Shown one piece after another: positions 1-6,575 of a stretch of 64,000 bases of DNA. Numbering within the stretch: the stretch's first letter is position 1; each line of letters starts with the position of its first letter. Location of the stretch: assembly GCF_036327755.1 (NCBI RefSeq), contig NZ_CP109596.1:4154001-4218000 (forward strand). Direction: 5' to 3'. The notes beneath the pieces were generated by a model that did not search any database, was not told where the DNA came from, and saw only the letters and a list, made by a program, of their open reading frames with translations. The stretch is from Nocardia sp. NBC_01503 (GTDB lineage Bacteria > Actinomycetota > Actinomycetes > Mycobacteriales > Mycobacteriaceae). The position numbers and the translations under genes are program-made.

Positions 1-2
1 AT

Positions 3-47
3 GTGGTCGCCAAGGTGATCGAAGAGGCCGCAGCGGCCACACGCTGA
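3..47 (+). CDS. 3' end of an upstream gene (partial)
   Basis: An open frame enters from the left edge and ends at TGA 45-47, encoding a tail that reads VVAKVIEEAAAATR. The alanine/glutamate-rich helical composition fits a normal protein C-terminus, but 14 residues are too few to name a family. It lies 34 bp before the next gene on the same strand, so it may be the previous member of that operon. Confidence 0.4.
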   Translation: MVAKVIEEAAAATR

Positions 48-81
48 CCCGAAAACCCAACCACCACAGGAGGACACGATC

Positions 82-528
82 ATGGATATGAAGCTGGAAG
101 TCGTCGTACTGCCCGTCTCGGATGTCGATCGCGCGAAGGCGTTCTATGCCGAGCGACTCGGATTCCGGCTCGACGCCGATTTCACTGTGGACGATGGCTA
201 CCGCGTGATCCAGGTGACCCCGCCCGGCTCCGCATGCTCGCTCATCTTCGGAACCGGCGTTACCGCCGCCGCGCCCGGCTCGTTGGACGGCCTGCATCTC
301 ATCGTCACCGATATCGAGCAGACCGTCGCCGAACTCACCGAACGCGGCGTCGCGGTCGACGGACCGTTCCGGGACGCGACCGGCGTCTTCCATCACGCCG
401 GAACGGTGGATCGCGTTGCGGGAGCGGATCCGGAGCGTCGCAGTTACGGCTCCTTCGCCGCCTTCCATGATCCGGACGGCAATGGCTGGTTCCTGCAGGA
501 AATCACTCAGCGCGCACCCGGCCGCTGA
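82..528 (+). CDS. VOC superfamily (glyoxalase/bleomycin-resistance-like) protein
   Basis: A 148-aa single-chain vicinal oxygen chelate protein. The N-terminal beta-alpha-beta module (VSDVDRAKAFYAERLGF, about residues 12-28) and the C-terminal FHDPDGNGWFLQE strand (about 128-140) are classic family landmarks; the Glu in the last strand is a usual metal ligand. Members are dioxygenases, glyoxalases or drug-binding proteins, and the substrate cannot be read from sequence. The ATG at 82 is set by AGGAGG at 68-73. The next gene starts 23 bp downstream, so the two are probably co-transcribed. Expected to be cytosolic, since there is no signal peptide. Confidence 0.85.
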   Translation: MDMKLEVVVLPVSDVDRAKAFYAERLGFRLDADFTVDDGYRVIQVTPPGSACSLIFGTGVTAAAPGSLDGLHLIVTDIEQTVAELTERGVAVDGPFRDATGVFHHAGTVDRVAGADPERRSYGSFAAFHDPDGNGWFLQEITQRAPGR

Positions 529-551
529 CCGCCGGCCCGAAAGCGAACACC

Positions 552-2027
552 ATGTCCGACAACAACATCCAAACCTACGACGTCATTGTCCTCGGGGCCG
601 GGCCGGTCGGTGAGAATGTCGCCGGCCGCACCGCCGCCGCCGGACTCAGCACCGTCATCGTCGAATCCGAACTCGTCGGCGGCGAATGTTCGTACTGGGC
701 TTGTGAACCCAGCAAGGCGCTGTTGCGTCCCGCGCTGTTGTACGCGGAGGCCGCGCGGTTCCCCGGCGTACAGAACGCGGTGTCCGGACCACTCGATGCG
801 CGCGCCGTGTTGAAGCACCGCGATCGCATGGTCGGCGATTGGAACGATCAGGGCCAGGTCGAATGGCTCGAATCCGCTGGTATCGCATTGATTCGAGGCC
901 ACGGGCGAATCGATGGGGTCCGGCGGGTGACGGTCGAGACCCCCGACGGCGGCATCGCGCACCTGCACGCCCGGTACGCGGTCGCGGTCTGCACCGGTAC
1001 TCGCGCGGCGCTGCCGCCGCTGCCGGGTCTGGACGCGGTGCGGCCGTGGACCAGCCGCGAGGCCACCAGCGCCCGGGAGGTGCCGCGTCGGCTCGCCATT
1101 CTGGGTGCCGGGGTCGTCGCGGTCGAAATGGCCACGGCCTGGCGGGCTCTCGGCGCCGAGGTCACTCTCATCGCCCGGGAGTCGCGGTTGCTCGGCCGCG
1201 TCGAACCCTTCGCCGCGGATTTGGTGGCCGACCGGCTCCGGGCCGCGGGCGTCGAACTGCGTTTCGGCGCGGGCATCGTGACCGCCGAACGATCGGGCGG
1301 GCCCGATGACAGCGTGCATCTGAGCCTGCATGACGGCACCCGGATCGTCGTCGACGAACTGTTGCTCGCGACCGGGCGTGCGCCGCGTACCGATGACATC
1401 GGTATGGAGACGGTCGGTTTGGTCCCGGGGGAGTGGCTCACCACCGATGACGCGTTCACGGTGACCACGGTCGAGGGCGAATGGCTCTATGCCGTAGGCG
1501 ATGTCAATCGCCGGGCGCTGCTCACCCATCAGGGCAAGTACCAGGCGCGGATCGCGGGCGCGGTCATCGCCGACCGCGCGGCCGGTCGGGAGCTGGACAC
1601 CGCGCCGTGGGGAAAGCACACCGGGACAGCCGATCTCATGGCCGTTCCACAGGTGGTGTGCACCGATCCGGAGATCGCGGCCGTCGGCCTCACCACCGAG
1701 GACGCGGCGCGAACGGGCCGCACGGTCGATATCGTCGATTACGACATCGGCCGGGTCGCCGGTGCGCTCCAGCATGATCCGGACTATCGCGGCCGTGCGC
1801 GGATTCTCATCGATCCCGAGCGCCGGGTGATCGTCGGCGCCACCTTCGTCGGAGCGGGTGTCGCGGAACTGCTGCACTCGGCCACCATCGCCATCACCGG
1901 CGAGATCACTGTGGACCGGCTCTGGCATGCGGTGCCCGCGTTCCCGACCATCAGTGAGGTGTGGCTGCGGCTGCTCGAGACCTATCGGGACCGGAGTGCG
2001 AAGTCCTGGTCCGCCCGCGCGGAATAG
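552..2027 (+). CDS. FAD-dependent pyridine nucleotide-disulfide oxidoreductase family protein
   Basis: A 491-aa protein of the class I disulfide reductase family (dihydrolipoyl dehydrogenase, mercuric reductase). An FAD dinucleotide motif (VLGAGPVG, residues 13-20) is followed by the redox-active pair C46/C51 in GGECSYWACEPSK. A second Rossmann motif (ILGAGVVAVEMA) lies near residue 180, and YAVGDVN supplies the second FAD contact. The C-terminal dimerisation domain is present. The family catalytic motif, normally HPTxSE, reads FPTISE, so the proton-relay histidine is replaced by Phe. It probably uses the disulfide on an unusual acceptor or acts as an NAD(P)H oxidase/quinone reductase. It follows the VOC gene by 23 bp. 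Confidence 0.85.
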   Translation: MSDNNIQTYDVIVLGAGPVGENVAGRTAAAGLSTVIVESELVGGECSYWACEPSKALLRPALLYAEAARFPGVQNAVSGPLDARAVLKHRDRMVGDWNDQGQVEWLESAGIALIRGHGRIDGVRRVTVETPDGGIAHLHARYAVAVCTGTRAALPPLPGLDAVRPWTSREATSAREVPRRLAILGAGVVAVEMATAWRALGAEVTLIARESRLLGRVEPFAADLVADRLRAAGVELRFGAGIVTAERSGGPDDSVHLSLHDGTRIVVDELLLATGRAPRTDDIGMETVGLVPGEWLTTDDAFTVTTVEGEWLYAVGDVNRRALLTHQGKYQARIAGAVIADRAAGRELDTAPWGKHTGTADLMAVPQVVCTDPEIAAVGLTTEDAARTGRTVDIVDYDIGRVAGALQHDPDYRGRARILIDPERRVIVGATFVGAGVAELLHSATIAITGEITVDRLWHAVPAFPTISEVWLRLLETYRDRSAKSWSARAE

Positions 2028-2045
2028 CGTCGTATGAGCGTCGGA

Positions 2046-2063
2046 GATTACGTCATTCGACGC
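2046..2063 (+). promoter_or_regulatory. Predicted LAL-regulator box A
   Basis: GATTACGTCATTCGACGC recurs with one mismatch at 6529-6546 (minus strand) and as two separated halves at 9353-9381. It lies exactly 24 nt upstream of the TAGCGT -10 box at 2088-2093, the same distance as at the hydrolase promoter. With +1 at 2101 it would span about -55 to -38, a class II activator position. Flanking GCGTCG (2038-2043) and CGACGC (2058-2063) make an inverted repeat. Confidence 0.7.
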
Positions 2064-2087
2064 TCGCGGCGCTCGCTCGACGGCCCC

Positions 2088-2100
2088 TAGCGTCGGCGCT
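2088..2100 (+). promoter_or_regulatory. -10 box of a leaderless promoter
   Basis: TAGCGT at 2088-2093 is followed by 7 nt and then ATG at 2101, the geometry of actinobacterial leaderless transcripts whose first base is the A of the start codon. The hydrolase promoter at 6504-6492 (minus strand) has the same hexamer and the same 7-nt gap. No convincing -35 is visible, consistent with activator dependence. Confidence 0.6.
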
Positions 2101-2160
2101 ATGACGACGACCACAGCTCAACTCGGACTCGCGGCCATCGCGGAGGGAGAAGGCGAATGA
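2101..2160 (+). CDS. 19-codon leaderless upstream ORF overlapping the aldehyde dehydrogenase start
   Basis: ATG at the predicted transcription start opens MTTTTAQLGLAAIAEGEGE and stops at TGA 2158-2160, overlapping the ATG of the next gene in an ATGA arrangement. The purine-rich GGAGGGAGAAGG that serves as ribosome binding site for the dehydrogenase lies inside this ORF. Its product has no recognisable fold. The likely role is to load ribosomes on a leaderless mRNA and deliver them to the dehydrogenase start by termination-reinitiation. It is too short for ordinary gene callers. Confidence 0.5.
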   Translation: MTTTTAQLGLAAIAEGEGE

Positions 2161-3599
2161 TCACCTACGACCGGCTCTACATCGGCGGTGCGTGGGCCGA
2201 ACCCAGCGAACCGGCACTGCTGGAGATCCTCTCTCCGCACGATCGATCACTCATCGGCGTCGCGGCGCAGGCGCAACCCGCCGATGTGGACCGCGCGGTG
2301 GCGGCGGCGCACGCGGCCTTCGAAAGCCGCGCGTGGCGTGATACCCCGCCCGCCGAGCGAATCACGGTGCTGCGCAAGTTCAATGCGCTGCGCGAGGAAC
2401 AGGCGGACCGGATCGCCGAGCTCATCACCGCCGAAAACGGTTCTGCCGCATGGTTTACCAAGGCGGGCCAGGCCGGTTTGACCCGGCAGGCGAACGCCTA
2501 CCTCGTGGCCGCCGAGAATTTCGACTGGGAGCGCACCCTGACCCCGTCGGACCCGGATGCGCGGGTGCGCAGCGTGGTTCGGCGCGAACCGGTCGGTGTG
2601 GTGGCGGCGGTCATCCCGTGGAATTCGCCGTTCTCCTCCGCGACATCGAAGATCCTGCCCGCCCTGCTCACCGGAAATTCGGTGGTGCTGAAGGTATCTC
2701 CGGAGAACTCGCTGAGTATGGGCTTGCTGGCCGAGCTGGTGGATCGACTCGACTTGCCGGACGGGGTGATCAGTGTGCTTCCGGCGGAACGGGAAACAAG
2801 CGAGTACCTGATCTCCCACCCGCTGGTGGACAAGATCGCGTTCACCGGCTCGACGGGGGCCGGTCGCCGGATCGCGACCATAGCGGGGGAACAGCTCAAA
2901 CGAGTCAGTCTCGAACTGGGCGGTAAATCGGCGGCGATGATCCTGCCCGATGCCGATCTGAGCGCGGTGATGACCGGCCTGAAATACGGTTCGCTGCTGA
3001 ACAACGGCGAATCCTGCATTGCCCAAACGCGGATCCTCGCTCCGAATTCCCGCTACGCGGAGGTGGTTGCGGCGCTGACGGCGCTGGTCGAGTCGCTGCC
3101 GGTCGGTGATCCGCGCGATCCGGAAACCTTTATCGGCCCGATGGTCCGCGGCGATCAGCAACAGCGGGTCCGCGACTACATCGAGATCGGCATCGGCGAA
3201 GGCGCTCGCCTGGTCTGCGGCGGCCCGCAGCTCCCACCCGGTGTGTCCGACGGCTTCTATGTCACCCCAACGGTTTTCGCCGATGTGATGCCGACCATGC
3301 GCATTGCCCGGGAGGAGATCTTCGGCCCGGTCCTGGTCGTCCTCGCCTACGACGACATCGACGATGCGATACGCATCGCCAATGACTCCGAGTACGGGCT
3401 CTCCGGTGGCGTCTGGTCGGCGGATGAGGACGCGGCGGTGGCCGTCGCCCGGCGCATCCGGACCGGCACGGTCACCATCAACGGTGCGCCGGTCGGATTC
3501 GACGGTCCCTTCGGTGGCTTCAAGGCCAGCGGTATCGGCCGCGAATACGGTGCCGTCGGTCTCGGTCAGTACACCGAATATCAGACGATCACCCGCTGA
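2157..3599 (+). CDS. Aldehyde dehydrogenase family protein
   Basis: A 480-aa NAD(P)-dependent aldehyde dehydrogenase, full length for the family. The oxyanion/cofactor region VIPWNSPF (about 157-164), the Rossmann contact FTGSTGAGRRIA, the general-base motif LELGGKSA (Glu in LELGG) and the nucleophile in NNGESCIAQ are all present. The EEIFGPVLVV and PFGGFKASGIGREYG motifs close the fold. It would oxidise an aldehyde to the acid; the substrate is unknown. Translation appears coupled to the 19-codon ORF that overlaps its start. The promoter shares its operator with the downstream alpha/beta hydrolase, so the two enzymes are likely co-regulated. Confidence 0.9.
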   Translation: MITYDRLYIGGAWAEPSEPALLEILSPHDRSLIGVAAQAQPADVDRAVAAAHAAFESRAWRDTPPAERITVLRKFNALREEQADRIAELITAENGSAAWFTKAGQAGLTRQANAYLVAAENFDWERTLTPSDPDARVRSVVRREPVGVVAAVIPWNSPFSSATSKILPALLTGNSVVLKVSPENSLSMGLLAELVDRLDLPDGVISVLPAERETSEYLISHPLVDKIAFTGSTGAGRRIATIAGEQLKRVSLELGGKSAAMILPDADLSAVMTGLKYGSLLNNGESCIAQTRILAPNSRYAEVVAALTALVESLPVGDPRDPETFIGPMVRGDQQQRVRDYIEIGIGEGARLVCGGPQLPPGVSDGFYVTPTVFADVMPTMRIAREEIFGPVLVVLAYDDIDDAIRIANDSEYGLSGGVWSADEDAAVAVARRIRTGTVTINGAPVGFDGPFGGFKASGIGREYGAVGLGQYTEYQTITR

Positions 3600-3608
3600 C
3601 GCCGCTGG

Positions 3609-3798
3609 TAGGGTGGTCGGGTGCTCATCGAGGAAGTCGACAGAATCTAGCCGCCCAGTCGAAGGCGGCGCTTCTCGCACATACTCCGCTCGGTGCCCGG
3701 TATCGGTTACGGCCCGGGACTTTCGCCTTCGTCTGGCTCCGTCACGTCCGAAATCACGTGCGGCCGCTCGTTCACGAGCAGGAAAGAGTCGACGACAC
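3609..3798 (+). promoter_or_regulatory. Leader region of the ABC-F gene: leaderless leader peptide and competing hairpins (possible attenuator)
   Basis: TAGGGT (3609-3614) is followed after 6 nt by GTG at 3621, opening a 9-residue peptide VLIEEVDRI that stops at TAG 3648-3650. Directly after the stop, CCGCC (3651-3655) can pair with GGCGG (3664-3668). Alternatively CGAAGGCG (3660-3667) can pair perfectly with CGCCTTCG (3724-3731), and the two pairings exclude each other. GCTCG-TTCA-CGAGC (3766-3779) abuts the AGGAAAG ribosome site at 3780-3786. This resembles antibiotic-responsive attenuators upstream of ABC-F genes; function is inferred. Confidence 0.4.
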
Positions 3799-5394
3799 AT
3801 GTCCACATCCATACCCGCTGCCATCACCCTGCGGAATCTGTCCTTCGAATGGCCCGACGGCACCGTCGCGCTGGCCGGGCTCAACGGAACATTGAGCACC
3901 GGGCGCACCGGTTTGGTCGGCCGCAACGGCGCCGGGAAATCGACGCTGTTGCGGCTGATCGCGGGCATCCTGACACCGACGTCCGGGCGTATCGATACCA
4001 CCGGCGAGGTGGGATACCTGCCGCAGACGCTCACCCTCGGCCGCGATGCCACCATCGCCGAATTACTCGGTATCGCGGGCAAACTCGCGGCGCTGCGCGC
4101 GATCGAATCGGGGGAGACCGCCGAAGAACACTTCGAGACCATCGGCGACGATTGGGACATCGAAGCCCGCGCCGACGAGTCGCTACACGAAATAGGTTTC
4201 AGCGCAATCGATCTGGATCGCCGGGTGGGGGAGATCTCGGGCGGCGAGGCCGTACTCGTCGCGATCACGGGGCTGTCGATCGCGTGCACGCCGATCACCC
4301 TGCTCGACGAGCCGACCAATAACCTCGACCGCGAAACCCGGGCCAAGCTGGCCGGATTCGTGGACTCCTGGCCGGGCGCCTTGGTAGTGGTCAGCCATGA
4401 TCTCGAATTGCTCGAGCGAATGGATGCCACCGCCGAGCTGCATGGCGCGGCGCTGGAGGTGTTCGGCGGACCTTACAGCGCCTGGAAACACTACGTCGAC
4501 CAGGAGCAGGCGGCGGCCGTTCAGGCGGCTCGGACCGCCGAACAGGCGTTGAAGGTCGAGAAGCGGCAGCGAATCGAGGCCGAGACCAAGCTCGCCAGAC
4601 GCGAGCGCACCGCCCGCGCGACGCAACGGGACGGGGGGATTCCGCGAATTCTCGCGGGCAACCGGGCGAGCCGGGCACAGGGCTCTGCAGGCGCCATGCG
4701 CACCACGCTGGAAACGAAAGTCCTTGCCGCCCAGGACAATCTGGATGCAGCGGCCGCACGGGTCCGCCGCGAGGAGCATATCCGTCTCGAACTGCCCGAT
4801 CCGGATGTGCCGCGCAGTCGCCGCATCGCGGAACTGAGCGATGGTGATCGGCGCATTGTCATTCAGGGCGCGGAACGCGTCGCCCTGATCGGCCCCAACG
4901 GTGCGGGAAAGTCGACGCTGATCGAGCACCTGCTCGCGGGCAGTCACCCCGAACGCGGCACCCTGTTCATCGATCGGGTGGGGTATCTGCCGCAGCGTCT
5001 TGACAATCTGGATGAGCGGGCCAGCGCGCTGGACAACGTCCACGCCGTGGCCACCACCACCTCGCCGGGAACGATTCGAAATCACTTGGCCCGCTTGCTG
5101 CTCCGCGGCAGCAGCGTGGAACGGCCGGTCTCGACGTTGTCCGGCGGTGAGCGTTTCCGAGTGTCCCTGGCGCGCTTGCTGTTCGCCGATCCGCCGCCGC
5201 AATTGCTGATTCTCGACGAGCCCACCAACAATCTCGATATCGCCAGCGTGGATCAGCTGGTCGAGGCCCTGACCGACTATCGCGGCGCGATAGTCGTTGT
5301 CAGCCACGACTATCCGTTCCTGCGCAGGATCGGCATCGATACGGTCATCGAGCTCGATACCGATGGCGGTATGCGGCGTCGCGACGCCCTGTAG
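3799..5394 (+). CDS. ABC-F family ATPase (ribosome-associated, possible antibiotic resistance factor)
   Basis: A 531-aa protein with two ABC domains and no membrane segment, the hallmark of ABC-F translation factors. The first domain has Walker A GRNGAGKST (41-49), signature ISGGE and Walker B ITLLDEPTNNLD. The second has GPNGAGKST (about 364), LSGGERFRVSLA and LLILDEPTNNLD. Between them lies a long charged helical arm (about 235-335, rich in Arg, Glu and Ala), which in this family reaches toward the ribosomal P site. ATG 3799 is chosen because the sequence becomes family-like exactly there and AGGAAAG lies 12 nt upstream. Resistance versus housekeeping function cannot be separated by sequence alone. 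Confidence 0.9.
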   Translation: MSTSIPAAITLRNLSFEWPDGTVALAGLNGTLSTGRTGLVGRNGAGKSTLLRLIAGILTPTSGRIDTTGEVGYLPQTLTLGRDATIAELLGIAGKLAALRAIESGETAEEHFETIGDDWDIEARADESLHEIGFSAIDLDRRVGEISGGEAVLVAITGLSIACTPITLLDEPTNNLDRETRAKLAGFVDSWPGALVVVSHDLELLERMDATAELHGAALEVFGGPYSAWKHYVDQEQAAAVQAARTAEQALKVEKRQRIEAETKLARRERTARATQRDGGIPRILAGNRASRAQGSAGAMRTTLETKVLAAQDNLDAAAARVRREEHIRLELPDPDVPRSRRIAELSDGDRRIVIQGAERVALIGPNGAGKSTLIEHLLAGSHPERGTLFIDRVGYLPQRLDNLDERASALDNVHAVATTTSPGTIRNHLARLLLRGSSVERPVSTLSGGERFRVSLARLLFADPPPQLLILDEPTNNLDIASVDQLVEALTDYRGAIVVVSHDYPFLRRIGIDTVIELDTDGGMRRRDAL

Positions 5395-5404
5395 ACAGCG
5401 TAGC

Positions 5405-5434
5405 GCCGGACCCGGCTGTACTGCCGGGCCCGGC
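5405..5434. terminator. Bidirectional hairpin terminator
   Basis: GCCGGACCCGGC (5405-5416) and GCCGGGCCCGGC (5423-5434) form a 12-bp stem with one mismatch and a 6-nt loop, lying between the convergent ABC-F and hydrolase genes. No long U tract follows, as is common for actinobacterial terminators. Confidence 0.6.
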
Positions 5435-5447
5435 GGTGGGTGCGGTA

Positions 5448-6491
5448 TCAGAGGTGGTCGGCGTCGATGATCGCCTGGGCGAACGGCTGGGGCGCTTCCT
5501 GCGGGACGTTGTGCCCGATACCGTCCAGCACACGGTGCTCGTACTTCCCGGTGAATTTGCCGCGGTAGCTCTTCCCGTCCTTGGCCGCTCCGTCGAAGTC
5601 GCTGCCGATCGTGATGGCGGGCACGGAGATTGCCGGTCCGGTGGCGAGTTGCTGTTCGTAGGCGTCATACTGCGGCTCGCCAGGCGCCAGGCTCAAACGC
5701 CACCGGTAGTTGGAGATGACGATCTCCACCTGGTCGGGATTGTCGAACGCGGCGGCGCTGCGATCGTAGGTGGCGTCGTCGAAATTCCAGGCAGGGGAGG
5801 CGCGCTTCCAGATCAGCTTGTTGAAGTCGTGCCGATTCCGGTCGTAGCCGAGGCGGCCGCGTTCGGTGGCGAAGTAGTACTGGTACCACCAGCCGAGTTC
5901 GGCTTCGGGCGGCAGCGGCTGTTGCTGTGCGGCCTGCTGGGTGATGAGGTATCCGCTCACCGCGACCATGGCCTTGACGCGCTGCGGCCACAGCGCGGCG
6001 ATGATATCGACGGTGCGTGCGCCCCAATCGAATCCGCCGAGTACAGCCTTGTCGATATGCAGGGCGTCCATGAAATCGACGATGTCGCGCGCGATGGCCG
6101 ACTGCTGTCCGTTGCGCACGGTCTGCGCGGACAGGAAGGTGGTCCCGCCGTAACCGCGCAGGAACGGGACCAGCACCCGGTATCCGGATGCGGCCAGCTG
6201 CGGGGCGACATCGGCGTAGCTGTAGGCATCGTAGGGCCAGCCGTGCAGCAGGATCACGGGTTGCCCGGTGGCGGGACCGAATTCGGCGTAGGCCACATTC
6301 AGGACACCGGCGTCGATCTTCTTGATCGGTCCCAGGCTGGTATTCGCACCCGATCCCGCCCGCAGGGCCGCGCCCGGAGTGGTGGTGATCGCCGGCGTGG
6401 GGGCGGAGTCCGTGGAGCAGGCGGTGAGGGAAGCCGCGGCCACGCCCGCCGCCAGCACTCCGGCGAATAGTCCGCGTCGGTTGATGTTCAT
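5448..6491 (-). CDS. Exported alpha/beta hydrolase (epoxide-hydrolase-like), lipoprotein with twin-arginine-like signal
   Basis: A 347-aa alpha/beta hydrolase. The N-terminus MNINRRGLFAGVLAAG carries an RR pair, a hydrophobic stretch and a lipobox (LTAC, Cys 25), so it is probably exported and lipidated. Fold landmarks are ILLHGWPYDAYSY (oxyanion), GGFDWGARTVD (nucleophile elbow with Asp in place of Ser, as in epoxide hydrolases and dehalogenases) and the distal GIGHNVPQEAP histidine. ATG 6491 is preferred over upstream codons because the lipoprotein signal starts there and a TAGCGT box lies 7 nt upstream, implying a leaderless mRNA. It shares its promoter architecture with the aldehyde dehydrogenase at 2157. 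Confidence 0.85.
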   Translation of the reverse strand: MNINRRGLFAGVLAAGVAAASLTACSTDSAPTPAITTTPGAALRAGSGANTSLGPIKKIDAGVLNVAYAEFGPATGQPVILLHGWPYDAYSYADVAPQLAASGYRVLVPFLRGYGGTTFLSAQTVRNGQQSAIARDIVDFMDALHIDKAVLGGFDWGARTVDIIAALWPQRVKAMVAVSGYLITQQAAQQQPLPPEAELGWWYQYYFATERGRLGYDRNRHDFNKLIWKRASPAWNFDDATYDRSAAAFDNPDQVEIVISNYRWRLSLAPGEPQYDAYEQQLATGPAISVPAITIGSDFDGAAKDGKSYRGKFTGKYEHRVLDGIGHNVPQEAPQPFAQAIIDADHL

Positions 6492-6498
6492 GCCATTG

Positions 6499-6546
6499 AC
6501 GCTAGGCAGCGCGCCCACCCCGCCGCGTGCGTCGGATGACGTAATC
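6499..6546 (-). promoter_or_regulatory. Hydrolase promoter with LAL-regulator box B
   Basis: On the minus strand GATTACGTCATCCGACGC (6546-6529) is followed by 24 nt and then TAGCGT (6504-6499), 7 nt before the ATG at 6491. Motif, motif-to-box distance and box-to-ATG distance are identical to the promoter at 2046-2100, while the intervening 24 nt are unrelated. Confidence 0.7.
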
Positions 6547-6575
6547 GGTGTCGATCGGCCCGCGCGGCCGATCGA

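Noticed and set aside
507..2114. 535-aa minus-strand open frame across the flavoenzyme and intergenic region
   Set aside because: Shadow of the plus-strand gene; composition is His/Arg/Gly/Pro-rich with no motif and no ribosome site.
2247..4430. 727-aa minus-strand open frame across the aldehyde dehydrogenase and ABC-F genes
   Set aside because: Antisense to two genes with clear catalytic motifs; GC-rich codon bias keeps the opposite frame open.
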